Shown: positions 25,509 to 34,406, numbered from the stretch's first letter. The stretch is 64,000 nt of DNA from Bacillota bacterium (GCA_023442465.1 JAEZZQ010000021.1:261966-325965); one strand, 5' to 3'. The notes: a model not told the origin generated them from the sequence alone. Program-made: numbers and translations.

Positions 25509-25532
25509 TGAAAGAAGGGGTGAAAGAAGGGG
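25509..25532. repeat. 12-bp tandem duplication of a ribosome-site sequence
   Basis: TGAAAGAAGGGG occurs twice in tandem immediately upstream of the TTG start of the XRE gene. The second copy supplies the Shine-Dalgarno site. Confidence 0.55.
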
Positions 25533-25538
25533 TGACTA

Positions 25539-25829
25539 TTGATAAAATTTGGTATAAGGTTAAGAGCATTGAGAAAGGAAAGAAAATTGACGCAGAAGGT
25601 GTTGGCAGACCGATTGGGTCTGGCAACAAGTGCTATCTGCTCCTATGAAGCGGGGACGAGATATCCTTCTTACGAAGTATTGATAAAGGTTGCGGGTATT
25701 TTTCGGGTCAGTACCGACTATTTATTGGGTATAGAAAAAAATAGGTATATCGATGTGACTGGGCTCCCGGAGGAGGACATCGAGATATTGACGATGCTTG
25801 CAGATTCACTGCGCAAAAAGAAAAAATAA
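25539..25829 (+). CDS. XRE-family transcriptional regulator
   Basis: The 96-residue protein has an N-terminal helix-turn-helix (LRALRKERKLTQKVLADRLGLATSAICSYEAGTRYPSYEVLIKVAGIFRVSTDYLLG), the common Firmicutes type, and a short basic tail. The start codon is TTG, 6-7 nt after AGAAGGGG. It stands alone between the cyclase and the oxidoreductase; its targets are unknown. Confidence 0.88.
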   Translation: MIKFGIRLRALRKERKLTQKVLADRLGLATSAICSYEAGTRYPSYEVLIKVAGIFRVSTDYLLGIEKNRYIDVTGLPEEDIEILTMLADSLRKKKK

Positions 25830-25937
25830 CAGTAACTGAGAAGGCACAGAGCAGTTACAAATAACGGTTTAATACGCCGTATTTATGTGAATACTTATTA
25901 TGCATGGTATACAAAAAATAGGAAAGAAGGCATAATT

Positions 25938-27281
25938 ATGGATTCCATATGGACAATGACGGCAGATATTTCAAGAAGGGAACCGTTATTAGAAGATATA
26001 ACGACAGACACGGTGGTAATCGGCGGCGGAATGGCAGGTATATTGATTGCCTATTTTCTGGAAAGGAAAGGAATTCCTACGGTGGTTTTGGAAGCGTCGC
26101 GGATAGGGAGTGGGCAGACAAAGAATACCACGGCCAAAATTACTTTGCAGCACGGCCCCATTTACCATAAGTTCATCGGGGAAATCGGAGAGAAAAATGC
26201 GAAGCTTTATGCGGAGGCAAACCGTCTCGCCATTTCCCAGTTTCGGAGTCTGGTGGAGGAGAAACGGATCGATTGTGAATTCAGGGAGTGCTCGGCTTAC
26301 CTTTATTCCTGTGAGGACACGGATACGCTCAAGAAGGAGGAAGAGGCCGCGGTGAGTCTTGGAATATGTGCTGAGCTTACCGACAAAACGGAGCTGCCTT
26401 TTCCGGTAAAGAGCGCCCTTAAGTTTTACGATCAGGCGGTATTCCATCCTCTTTTATTTTTGGAAAGAATATCTGAAAATATTACTGTTTATGAGGAAAC
26501 GAAGGTGCTCCAGGTGGAACGGGCTGAGGAAGAGAATAAGATAATTACAAACCGGGCCACGGTCAGGGCAAAGAGAGTAGTATTCGCGGCTCATTATCCC
26601 TTTATTAATATTCCCGGCTATTATTTCCTGCGGCTTCATCAGGAGCGCAGCTACGTAGTTGCGCTTAAAAATACAAAGCAGATGGATCATGTCTATATCG
26701 GTATAGACAAAGAAGGATTCTCTTTTCGTAAAAGCGGAGATTATCTTCTATTGGGCGGCGGCGGGCATAGAACTGGAGAGAATACAGGCGGAGGAAGCTA
26801 CCAGAAGCTGCGCAAGGCAGCAGAGAAATGGTTTCCTGAATGTAAGGAAATCACTCATTTTTCCGCGCAGGATTGCATGCCTCTCGACGATATTCCCTAT
26901 ATTGGGCAATTTTCGGCCTCTACTCCCGACTGGTTCGTGGCCACGGGGTTTAGAAAGTGGGGCATGACAAGCTCTATGGTCTCGGCAATGCTGCTTAGCG
27001 ATCTGATCACAAAAGGACAGAGCCCCTATGAGGAGCTTTTTACTCCCCAGAGATTTCATATTCAGGCATCAGCGGCTAACCTCGCTCAGGATGGTGCCCA
27101 GTCGGTAAAAGGGCTGAGCAAAGGAGTTTTTACAGCAACGCCTAAGTGTACTCATATGGGCTGCGCCCTGGAATGGAATCCGGATGAGCTAAGCTGGGAC
27201 TGTCCCTGCCATGGTTCCCGTTTTGACGGCGACGGCAAGGTAATAGATAATCCGGCGATCGAGGACTTGGCGAATGAATAA
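25938..27281 (+). CDS. FAD-dependent oxidoreductase with C-terminal Rieske domain
   Basis: Of 447 residues, the first 370 or so are a DAO-type flavoprotein (dinucleotide motif VVIGGGMAGILIAYFLERKG at about 29-48; ATGFRKWGMTSSMVSAMLLSDLI near the end). They are followed by a Rieske 2Fe-2S domain with CTHMGC and CPCHGSRFDGDGKV. The fusion is typical of soluble Rieske oxidoreductases in Firmicutes, which probably transfer electrons from an amine-like or thiol-type substrate. The upstream part of the frame (25887) lacks a ribosome site; ATG 25938 has GAAGG. It overlaps the next gene by 8 bp. Confidence 0.9.
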   Translation: MDSIWTMTADISRREPLLEDITTDTVVIGGGMAGILIAYFLERKGIPTVVLEASRIGSGQTKNTTAKITLQHGPIYHKFIGEIGEKNAKLYAEANRLAISQFRSLVEEKRIDCEFRECSAYLYSCEDTDTLKKEEEAAVSLGICAELTDKTELPFPVKSALKFYDQAVFHPLLFLERISENITVYEETKVLQVERAEEENKIITNRATVRAKRVVFAAHYPFINIPGYYFLRLHQERSYVVALKNTKQMDHVYIGIDKEGFSFRKSGDYLLLGGGGHRTGENTGGGSYQKLRKAAEKWFPECKEITHFSAQDCMPLDDIPYIGQFSASTPDWFVATGFRKWGMTSSMVSAMLLSDLITKGQSPYEELFTPQRFHIQASAANLAQDGAQSVKGLSKGVFTATPKCTHMGCALEWNPDELSWDCPCHGSRFDGDGKVIDNPAIEDLANE

Positions 27282-28215
27282 TTTCCGCGGAGGACATAGA
27301 AAAAAGGCTTACTTCGAGGGCTGGTATTTAAAGCATCAAAAGGATAATACTTCCATCGCCTTTATTCCGGCATTCCATGTGAGCGAGAATGGAAAGCGTA
27401 CGGCCTCTGTCCAGGTAGTAACGGAGGAAGGTGCTTATTGCTTTTCTTTTAAAGAAAAAGAATTCTATGCTTCAAAAAAACAATTTTATGTTAAAATAAA
27501 TCATAATGTATTTTCTGAAGGTGGAATCAGCGTAAACTTAAGAAATGAGAATGTAACGATAACAGGAACCTTGCATTACTCGCCGTTTACCGGGCTTTTA
27601 TCGGATATTATGGGCCCTTTTCGCTTTCTGCCCTTCATGCAGTGCCGTCACGGGGTTCTGAGCATGCTTCACAGCATAACCGGAAAGATTTTAATAAACG
27701 GCAGGGAATATGATTTTTCCAATGGAACGGGATATGTGGAGAAGGATTGCGGCAGCTCGTTCCCGCGATTTTATACGTGGATTCAGTGCAGCGGCTGGAC
27801 CGGAAAGAGAGATTGCTCTCTGGTGGCCTCCGCAGCTCATATTCCGCTTGGCTGCTTTACATTTACCGGCTGCATCTGTGCCATCCTGTATCAGGGGAGA
27901 GAGTACCGCCTGGCCACATATACGGGTGCACGCATTGCAAAAAATACGGAAAATACGCTGATCATAAATCAGGGAAAATATAAACTGGAAATATACAAGG
28001 TAAAGCAAGAAGCCAAAGAGAATGGGAAAACTGCTGGGGACAAAGAAAAAAGGCTTTTGTTATATGCCCCTCAAAAAGGCAGTATGTGCAGAAAAATAGA
28101 GGAAAATATTGCTTGTGCGGTGCGCTGCCGTTTTAGCGCTTCCGGCAAGACGATCTTTGACTTTACCGACGATAGAGCGAGCTTCGAATATGTGGGGCAG
28201 AAGGACGGATATTAG
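27274..28215 (+). CDS. Tocopherol-cyclase-like family protein
   Basis: A 313-residue, mostly beta protein without a signal peptide. Hallmarks are the N-terminal KKAYFEGWYLKHQ, the GPFRFLPFMQCRHGVLSMLHS block and the NGTGYVEKDCGSSFPRFYTWIQCSGW block, which match the bacterial branch of the tocopherol cyclase (lipocalin-like) family. Anaerobes make no tocopherol, so the substrate is unknown; a lipid or quinone-like molecule is possible. It overlaps the Rieske flavoprotein gene, which suggests they act together. The usual Trp in EKDWG is Cys here. Confidence 0.85.
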   Translation: MNNFRGGHRKKAYFEGWYLKHQKDNTSIAFIPAFHVSENGKRTASVQVVTEEGAYCFSFKEKEFYASKKQFYVKINHNVFSEGGISVNLRNENVTITGTLHYSPFTGLLSDIMGPFRFLPFMQCRHGVLSMLHSITGKILINGREYDFSNGTGYVEKDCGSSFPRFYTWIQCSGWTGKRDCSLVASAAHIPLGCFTFTGCICAILYQGREYRLATYTGARIAKNTENTLIINQGKYKLEIYKVKQEAKENGKTAGDKEKRLLLYAPQKGSMCRKIEENIACAVRCRFSASGKTIFDFTDDRASFEYVGQKDGY

Positions 28216-28235
28216 AAAGGAAGTACGGATACGGG

Positions 28236-29054
28236 ATGATAAAGGTGCAAATGAAGGATTTCGATTTGGAGAAGATAAGCAAATCGGGACAATGCTTTCG
28301 GATGAATGCCTTGGCAGGACAAGAAAATAAATATGCTCTCATTGCCTGCGAAGAGTATTTGGAGATGGAAGAGACGGAGGATGGCGTTTGTTTTTCCTGC
28401 ACGCAGGAGGAATGGGATAAGCTGTGGACAAACTATTTTGATTGTGGAAGAGATTACCGGAAAATATACCGGTCAGTGGATAAAACGGACGAGTATATGC
28501 TGCGGGCAGTAAGCTGCGGAAGCGGCATCCGCATATTGAGACAGGAAATCTTTGAAACTGTTATCAGCTTTATTATTTCCCAGCAGAACAATATCCGGCG
28601 GATTAAGAAGTGCGTGGAATCGCTGTGCAGCAGCTTCGGTGAAGAGAAATACAATTTCCGGGGAGAGAAATATTATGCTTTTCCCACGCCTGAGAGGCTG
28701 GCGGGACTGACTTTAGAGGATTTGCAGGGATGCAATCTGGGTTATAGAAGCCGATACATATTGGAATCTTCTAGAATGATCGTGGAAGGAGAGATAGATT
28801 TTGCCGGGCTTGCAGATATGGCCTATGAGGACGCGAAGGCGGAACTGATGAAACTATGCGGTGTTGGTATCAAGGTAGCGGAATGCATCTGTCTGTTCGC
28901 ACTTCGCCATGCGGAGGCATTCCCTGTGGATACTCATATTAAAACAGTGCTTTTAAAATATTATCCTGACGGTTTTCCCTTTGAAAAATATGAGGGATAT
29001 GCAGGAATTTTGCAGCAATATGCATTTTATTATGATATTTACGGAGAAATATGA
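28236..29054 (+). CDS. ogg: 8-oxoguanine DNA glycosylase/AP lyase (Ogg type)
   Basis: A 272-residue HhH-GPD glycosylase with an N-terminal TBP-like domain. SGQCFR (18-23) and SQQNNIRRIKKCVESL (115 onward) match the OGG1 substrate pocket. The hairpin GVGIKVAECICLFAL carries the catalytic Lys213, and VDTHI carries Asp232. The 19-residue spacing equals Lys249/Asp268 of human OGG1, and the gene resembles the clostridial CacOgg group. It removes 8-oxoguanine opposite C. AGGAAG precedes the ATG. Confidence 0.9.
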   Translation: MIKVQMKDFDLEKISKSGQCFRMNALAGQENKYALIACEEYLEMEETEDGVCFSCTQEEWDKLWTNYFDCGRDYRKIYRSVDKTDEYMLRAVSCGSGIRILRQEIFETVISFIISQQNNIRRIKKCVESLCSSFGEEKYNFRGEKYYAFPTPERLAGLTLEDLQGCNLGYRSRYILESSRMIVEGEIDFAGLADMAYEDAKAELMKLCGVGIKVAECICLFALRHAEAFPVDTHIKTVLLKYYPDGFPFEKYEGYAGILQQYAFYYDIYGEI

Positions 29055-29112
29055 TAGAATTTGATTAAATATAATTTAATTGGGAATTTATGGAAGGGTG
29101 TGGTTTATTTTT

Positions 29113-29910
29113 ATGGATAAAGAACTGAAGCTTGCGGTACTGATCGATGCGGATAATATTTCTGATAAGTATGTAAAGATTATTTTGGATGAAACGGCGA
29201 AAAACGGGATAGCAACATATAAGCGAATATACGGCGACTGGACCAATACGAGACTGGTATCGTGGAAGAATGTGCTGCTTGATAACTCTATTACACCAAT
29301 TCAGCAATATGGATATACTACGGGAAAAAATGCCACCGATTCGGCGATGATCATTGATGCCATGGATATCCTTTATTCCGGCACCGTGGGAGGCTTCTGC
29401 ATCGTTTCTTCGGACAGCGACTTCACCAGACTGGCAATGCGTCTTCGGGAATCGGGCATGTATGTGGTAGGTATGGGAGAGAGCAAGACTCCCAAGCCTT
29501 TTATATCGGCATGTAATCAGTTCAAATATTTGGATATTCTGCTTTCTAAGGAGCAGGAGGAGGAAAGTGCCTCCAAGAAGGAGGAGCCTGCTGCGCTGAA
29601 AGCCGCCTCCAAAAATATCCGTTCGAAAAAGGCGGCAAAAGGAAATGATCCTAAAAAAGAAAAAGAAGAATTAAGGCCGCAGACCGACCTGATCATGATA
29701 AAAAAAGCGATTCTTTCTTTGGTAGAGGAAGGATCCGACGACGACGAGTGGATCCATTCCTCCGAGCTTAGAAACCAATTGGGAAAACGTTTCCCAGATT
29801 TTGACGTGCGTAACTTCGGCCATTCCAAATTCAGCTCCTTTGTCAACTCGCTGAATATTTTAGACTGCGAGCAGGAGAAGAACATCGTTCGGTTCAAAAT
29901 GAAGAAATAG
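29113..29910 (+). CDS. NYN (PIN-like) nuclease domain with LOTUS/OST-HTH domain
   Basis: Residues about 1-150 form a NYN/LabA domain (LKLAVLIDADNIS with the first Asp pair, YGDWTN, TDSAMIIDAMDIL, VSSDSDFTRLAMRLRESGM), an Asp-rich metal-dependent RNase fold. A Lys-rich linker leads to a C-terminal LOTUS winged helix (SSELRNQLGKRFPDFDVRNFGHSKFSSFVNSL) that binds RNA, possibly G-rich structures. It lies 59 bp after ogg on the same strand. The ATG at 29113 is chosen; GGAAGGG is 14 nt upstream, an unusually long spacing, and TTG at 29080 is also possible. Confidence 0.88.
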   Translation: MDKELKLAVLIDADNISDKYVKIILDETAKNGIATYKRIYGDWTNTRLVSWKNVLLDNSITPIQQYGYTTGKNATDSAMIIDAMDILYSGTVGGFCIVSSDSDFTRLAMRLRESGMYVVGMGESKTPKPFISACNQFKYLDILLSKEQEEESASKKEEPAALKAASKNIRSKKAAKGNDPKKEKEELRPQTDLIMIKKAILSLVEEGSDDDEWIHSSELRNQLGKRFPDFDVRNFGHSKFSSFVNSLNILDCEQEKNIVRFKMKK

Positions 29911-29918
29911 CGGGGAAT

Positions 29919-30018
29919 CTACTTTTTAAAACGGCTATTATCATAGTTATAAGGAATGTTGGAGCCCGCTGCAACGTCCTCTATCTTTTCCAGAATGAGC
30001 CGTCCATATTGCCTTAAT
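29919..30018 (-). pseudogene. Possible remnant of a gene 3' end
   Basis: On the minus strand, about 32 codons read LRQYGRLILEKIEDVAAGSN followed by IPYNYDNSRFKK and a stop. They look like a normal protein C-terminus, but an in-frame TGA lies just upstream and there is no start. I do not recognise the parent family. It may be decay left after a deletion, or chance. Confidence 0.25.
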
Positions 30019-30080
30019 GGTCAAAGGCAAGGGGTGCTATTTGCTGTAAGTTTTCAAATTCCACAAGGCAAAGGCACTTT

Positions 30081-30941
30081 TTATGCCAGCGGATCTTTCG
30101 TGACGGGTATCCATATTTCATACTTGGTGTTTTCCGGATCGGGGGAGAGATAAACCTCGATATCCGGAGCATTGCCGTATTCGTATCCCGAGGAGGGAAG
30201 CCACTCCGTGACAATTCTTTTTTCTAATTCCTGAATGGATAATGCTGGCCCTTCACCGCTGAATATGGCCCATGTTGCAGAGGGTACCGTATATTCCTCA
30301 AAGCCTTCCGGTGCAGGCAGTGTGCTTGCGGTCGCGATATAGTATTTCCATTGCATGAGATCATTGCAGGCGCTAACCCCCAATATGCCCATAGGCTGTG
30401 TGTTCATCAGGGAGGCGAGCTTTGGTATCGTACCGTTTGCGGCAGCTTCCTGCCACATTTGCGGAACGATGGCAAAGTTTTCTTCAATATCCTGATGGAG
30501 TGGTTTAGAGATCCCTATAATTTTAAATGCGTCCTTCTTTTCAATTCTGTAATTCATTTCAGCTTCTCCTTTAATTGTTATTCTGAAGCTGATGGGAGGA
30601 TAGGCTTTTAGACTGATCCCTTCTGCTTTGGCCTGTGAAGGTGCAATGCCGTGAATGCTTTGAAATGCGCGGTTAAATGCGGTGGGCGAATCATAGCCGT
30701 ATTTAAGGGCAATATCGATAATCTTCTCTTCTCCACCCTGTAAATCCGCCGCGGCGAGGGACATCCGTCTTCTGCGGATATATTCGGAAAGAGGTACTCC
30801 GGCCATATAAGAGAACATTCTTTGAAAGTGATAGGTGGAACAGCAGGCTATTCTTGCAAGCTCGTCATAATCAATATCCTTTGTCAAATGTTCTTCCATA
30901 TAATTTATTGCGCTGTTTAATCGTTCTATCCATTCCATCAT
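30081..30941 (-). CDS. AraC-family regulator with GyrI-like effector domain
   Basis: Of 286 residues, about 1-105 are two AraC helix-turn-helix motifs (DELARIACCSTYHFQRMFSYMAGVPLSEYIRRRRMSLAA and KIIDIALKYGYDSPTAFNRAFQSIHGIAPSQ). Residues about 120-286 are a GyrI/AraC_E_bind effector-binding domain that ends in a DIEVYLSPDPENTKYEIWIPV strand. Such Rob/SoxS-like proteins respond to small hydrophobic compounds. GGAG lies just upstream; the second Met is an equally good start. Confidence 0.92.
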   Translation of the reverse strand: MMEWIERLNSAINYMEEHLTKDIDYDELARIACCSTYHFQRMFSYMAGVPLSEYIRRRRMSLAAADLQGGEEKIIDIALKYGYDSPTAFNRAFQSIHGIAPSQAKAEGISLKAYPPISFRITIKGEAEMNYRIEKKDAFKIIGISKPLHQDIEENFAIVPQMWQEAAANGTIPKLASLMNTQPMGILGVSACNDLMQWKYYIATASTLPAPEGFEEYTVPSATWAIFSGEGPALSIQELEKRIVTEWLPSSGYEYGNAPDIEVYLSPDPENTKYEIWIPVTKDPLA

Positions 30942-31089
30942 TTCGCTCCTTATATGTCTATTTTATTTAATCCAGGTTATTTAGTCCTCTCTTTTTATGC
31001 ACTAAAATGAGAGTTGAAATATATTAAGATAAACTTATCAGGAACCCAAAATGTTGTAAAGCGAAATCCGAGTATATAATGACAAAATA

Positions 31090-31222
31090 GTTACTGTTCA
31101 CACAGTAGCTTAACACTTGCTGTTAAGCTGCGTAAGAATGTGACTCAAGAGATGATTTCGGCTTCGCGGAGCGAATTTTAATGCAGAAATCATGCGTTGT
31201 TGAGAACGGAGTGAACAATAAC
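31090..31222 (+). mobile_element. MITE-like repeat element, copy 2
   Basis: This 133-bp element shares the first 50 bp almost perfectly with the element at 19030, including the hairpin AGCTTAACA-CTTGC-TGTTAAGCT. It also shares the ATGATTTC...GAAATCAT pair. Its ends GTTACTGTTCAC and GTGAACAATAAC are inverted repeats with one mismatch. It sits 20 bp upstream of the WYL regulator start. It lacks the about 16 bp central segment present in copy 1. Confidence 0.6.
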
Positions 31223-31241
31223 GCAAAAGAGGTAAATATCC

Positions 31242-32201
31242 ATGCAGATTAACAGACTGTTCGAAATCATATATATATTACTGGATAAGAAGACGGTTAC
31301 GGCCGCGGAGCTTGCGGAGCACTTTGAAGTATCTTCCAGGACGATATTCAGGGATATCGATACCCTTTCACAGGCAGGAATTCCCATATATGCCATGAAA
31401 GGGAAGGGCGGGGGAATCCGGCTTACGGAGAACTATGTGCTGAATAAATCGGTGCTTACCCCGAAGGAGCAGCAAATGATCATGCAAGCCCTCCACGGAA
31501 TGAATGCGGTGCGGGAAGAGGAGATAAGGCCGGCACTTTCCAAGCTGTCAGCACTTTTTGGCGGGGAGCAGGAGGATTGGATAGAGATAGAATTTTCCTC
31601 GTGGAACTCTGATGACGGAGTGAGCCGGAGGTTCGTTATATTGAAGGAAGCAATTTTCGCCCATAAGAGGGTAACCTTCATTTATAGCGGAGCGAATGGA
31701 ACGAGCAGTCGGCGTCTTGCTGAGCCCTTGAAGCTCGTCTTTCGTGCCGGTTCGTGGTATCTCTACGCATGGTGCATGGACAAAGAGGACTTCCGGTTTT
31801 TTAAGCTGAGCCGTATGGAGGAGCCGCAGGTATTAGAGGAATATCAAGGCTTACAAGATAAATCGGCTTCAAAATGCACGGAATATTCTCAGAATAGTTC
31901 GAATTTAAATAGTGAAACAAGTGCTATAAGCACAAAAAATATATACGAGGATAAGATGATAACCGTAACAGCCATTATTTCTGCCAATAAAGCATACCGC
32001 ATACTGGATGAAATGGATAAAAAAGATGTAGAAAAGCTTGCAGACGGTAATTATAAGGTACAGATGCTTATGCCGGAGAACGACTGGATGTACCAGCACC
32101 TCCTGACCTTCGGATCAGACATGAAGGTACTCGAACCGGAAAGGGTAAGAGAGAAATTAATAAAAGAGTTAAAAAATGCCTTAAAACAATATGAAATATG
32201 A
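31242..32201 (+). CDS. WYL-domain transcriptional regulator (YafY-type)
   Basis: The 319-residue protein has an N-terminal HTH_11 winged helix (RLFEIIYILLDKKTVTAAELAEHFEVSSRTIFRDIDTLSQAGIPI), a WYL domain at about 135-215 (VTFIYSGANGTSSRRLAEPLKLVFRAGSWYLYAWC), and a C-terminal WCX extension (DNWMYQHLLTFGSDMKVLEP-like). WYL proteins sense nucleic-acid or nucleotide ligands. AAGAGGT precedes the ATG, directly at the end of the MITE-like element, so the element may carry its promoter. Confidence 0.92.
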   Translation: MQINRLFEIIYILLDKKTVTAAELAEHFEVSSRTIFRDIDTLSQAGIPIYAMKGKGGGIRLTENYVLNKSVLTPKEQQMIMQALHGMNAVREEEIRPALSKLSALFGGEQEDWIEIEFSSWNSDDGVSRRFVILKEAIFAHKRVTFIYSGANGTSSRRLAEPLKLVFRAGSWYLYAWCMDKEDFRFFKLSRMEEPQVLEEYQGLQDKSASKCTEYSQNSSNLNSETSAISTKNIYEDKMITVTAIISANKAYRILDEMDKKDVEKLADGNYKVQMLMPENDWMYQHLLTFGSDMKVLEPERVREKLIKELKNALKQYEI

Positions 32202-32322
32202 CAGATTGATGTCATATTATCCATGCTATTATGAATCCATACAAAGCGAAGGGCGGCTTTCGGCATCGTAGGCCGGATAAGCGCAGGAAGCTTGAAAAAT
32301 AACATAAGGAGAGAGTGAGAGT

Positions 32323-32778
32323 ATGGATTATGAAATCGTAACATTGAAAGAAAAGAAGGTTATGGGATTAAATGCACGGACGAGCAACGTGGATCCGGCA
32401 ATGAGTGAAACGATAGGAGGGCTTTGGAAACGTCTTTTTGAGGAAGGGTTATTTGAAGCAATACCGGACAAAGCAGGGGAAAGCTCCATTGGGCTTTATT
32501 CAGATTATGAGGAAGGTGCAGCCGGAAAATATGACATAACCGTAGGCTGTGAGGTTAACAGCTCGGACAATGTTCTAAAGGATATGGTAGTTAAAGTAAT
32601 TCCTGAAGGACGTTATGCGAAGTTCGTAATTGTCGGCGATATGTCTGCGGTAGGGGAAGCATGGGGCGATATATGGTCGATAGACCTGAAAAGGACATTT
32701 ACCGGCGATTTTGAAGAATATGTGAGCGCCAGGGAAAATGGAGAATATGAAATTCATATTTATATTGCGGTAAAATAA
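32323..32778 (+). CDS. GyrI-like/AraC effector-binding domain protein
   Basis: A 151-residue stand-alone effector-binding domain (KVMGLNARTSNVDPAMSETIGGLWKRLFEEGLFEAIP at the start, and EYEIHIYIAVK at the end). It resembles the C-terminal half of the AraC-type protein at 30.1 kb but has no helix-turn-helix. These domains bind small amphipathic molecules. It is separated from the WYL gene by 120 bp with its own AAGGAGAG site. Confidence 0.88.
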   Translation: MDYEIVTLKEKKVMGLNARTSNVDPAMSETIGGLWKRLFEEGLFEAIPDKAGESSIGLYSDYEEGAAGKYDITVGCEVNSSDNVLKDMVVKVIPEGRYAKFVIVGDMSAVGEAWGDIWSIDLKRTFTGDFEEYVSARENGEYEIHIYIAVK

Positions 32779-32814
32779 TTGATGGATCATTCTTGGGGGA
32801 GAAACAACTCTATA

Positions 32815-32867
32815 GCACCGGTGAACCATAAACGGAATCTTTAGCCCCGTTTCGGTTCACATGGTGC
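32815..32867. terminator. Bidirectional terminator between GyrI-like gene and rarA
   Basis: GCACCGGTGAACC and GGTTCACATGGTGC pair with a small internal loop and enclose an inner ACGG/CCGT pair. The plus-strand side is followed by TTTTAATTTTT. It lies between convergent genes. Confidence 0.65.
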
Positions 32868-32870
32868 ATT

Positions 32871-34196
32871 TTAATTTTTCTCCTCGCCGGCCTTCCACTT
32901 TTTGATAGCCTCCAGCTTTCTGCCGGCCTCTGCCTCTGCTCCCTGTCCGGTAGGCCGGTAGTAGGAACGGCCCTTCAAGGCATCAGGCAGACATTCCATA
33001 CGGGCAACCTTTTCCTTCGTGTCGTGGGCATATTCATAACCCTCTCCGTAATGCAGGTCCTCCATGAGTTTGGTAGGCGCATTGCACAGATGGAGAGGAA
33101 CCGGCTGGGCAATCGTATGAAGAGCGTCGTGGCGGCACTCCCCGTAGGCAATATAAAGGGCATTGGACTTAGGTGCCAGAGAGAGGTAGGTGACGGCGTG
33201 GGCGAGATTCACATTGCATTCGGGCATACCGATAAAATGACATGCCTGATAAACGGAGACGGCAAGAGGTAAAGCCTGACTATCCGCGATTCCCACATCC
33301 TCACTGGCAAAGCGGATAAGTCTCCTCGCCACGTACAAAGGGTCTTCTCCTGCCTCCAGCATTCTCGAAAGCCAATAAATAGCGGCATCGGGATCGCTGT
33401 TTCTCATGGACTTGTGAAGCGCAGAGATGAGATTATAATGCTCCTCACCATTTTTATCATATAATAAGGACTTCTTGCTGATACACTGCTCCAAGCCTTC
33501 TTTTGTTACCGTGATCTTCCCCGGTCCTATTTCTCCGTTGGTAACCGCCATCTCCAAAGTATTAAGCGCTGTTCTGGCATCCCCGTTTGCGAAGACAGCG
33601 ATAGCTTTTAACAGTTCTTGCGAAATATCGATTTTTGTCTGTGCAAAGCCGGATGGGTTATGGATGGCATTTTTCAGCAGCTGAACGAGATTGTCGGCAG
33701 TAAGGCCCTGCAAAACAAATACTTTCAGGCGGGAAAGCAAAGCCGAATTGATTTCAAAAGAGGGATTTTCTGTAGTAGCGCCGATTAGCGTGATGCTTCC
33801 TTTTTCAACGAAGGGAAGAAATGCATCTTGCTGCGCCTTGTTGAATCTGTGGATCTCATCCACGAACAAAACCGTCTTAAGCCCCATAGTCCGGCTGTTT
33901 TCCGCTTGAGCCATCACTTCTTTAATCTCTTTGATTCCGCTGGTCACTGCACTGAAATTAATAAATGAAGCACGGGTCTTCTTGGCTATAATATTAGCGA
34001 GGGTGGTCTTGCCTACTCCGGGAGGGCCCCAGAAGATCATGGAAGAAATTTGGTCGTGGTCGATGAGCTGGCGTAATAATTTACCTTCGCCCAGAAGATG
34101 CTCCTGCCCGATAAAATCCTCCAGGGAATCGGGACGCAGACGGCTGGCCAGAGGCCCCGTTCCGCTGCGGTTGTCGAAAAGAGAAAGTTGTTCCAT
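32871..34196 (-). CDS. rarA: Replication-associated recombination protein A (RarA/MgsA)
   Basis: A 441-residue AAA+ ATPase of the clamp-loader clade that acts at stalled replication forks. The N-terminus MEQLSLFDN is an SSB- or clamp-binding type tail. FIGQEHLLG, Walker A GPPGVGKTT (about 57), Walker B FVDEIHRFNKAQQDAFLP, and sensor GATTENPSFEIN are intact, and the C-terminal tetramerisation region is complete. The frame is open to 34391, but that extension runs through tRNA-Lys, so the ATG at 34196 with AGGTGA upstream is the start. Confidence 0.95.
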   Translation of the reverse strand: MEQLSLFDNRSGTGPLASRLRPDSLEDFIGQEHLLGEGKLLRQLIDHDQISSMIFWGPPGVGKTTLANIIAKKTRASFINFSAVTSGIKEIKEVMAQAENSRTMGLKTVLFVDEIHRFNKAQQDAFLPFVEKGSITLIGATTENPSFEINSALLSRLKVFVLQGLTADNLVQLLKNAIHNPSGFAQTKIDISQELLKAIAVFANGDARTALNTLEMAVTNGEIGPGKITVTKEGLEQCISKKSLLYDKNGEEHYNLISALHKSMRNSDPDAAIYWLSRMLEAGEDPLYVARRLIRFASEDVGIADSQALPLAVSVYQACHFIGMPECNVNLAHAVTYLSLAPKSNALYIAYGECRHDALHTIAQPVPLHLCNAPTKLMEDLHYGEGYEYAHDTKEKVARMECLPDALKGRSYYRPTGQGAEAEAGRKLEAIKKWKAGEEKN

Positions 34197-34333
34197 AATG
34201 TCACCTGAATTCCTGAATACAAACACTTGTTCTAATGAAATAGTATCATGTTTTCGAAATGATTGCAATGAATTCCTGAAAATAAAAAAGTACCAACCCC
34301 ATGACGCTTTGGTCACAAAATCAGTACTTGGCG

Positions 34334-34406
34334 TGCGCTGCCAGGGGCTCGAACCCTGGACACCCTGATTAAGAGTCAGGTGCTCTACCAACTGAGCTAG
34401 CAGCGC
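34334..34406 (-). tRNA. tRNA-Lys (anticodon CTT)
   Basis: The minus strand folds into a 73-nt cloverleaf. The acceptor stem is GCGCTGC/GCAGCGC, the anticodon stem is CCTGA/TCAGG with loop CTCTTAA (anticodon CTT, reading AAG), and the T loop is TTCGAGC. No CCA is encoded. Confidence 0.95.

Noticed and set aside
34197..34391. N-terminal extension of rarA
   Set aside because: It would translate through tRNA-Lys; the ATG at 34196 has a good ribosome site and gives the standard N-terminus.
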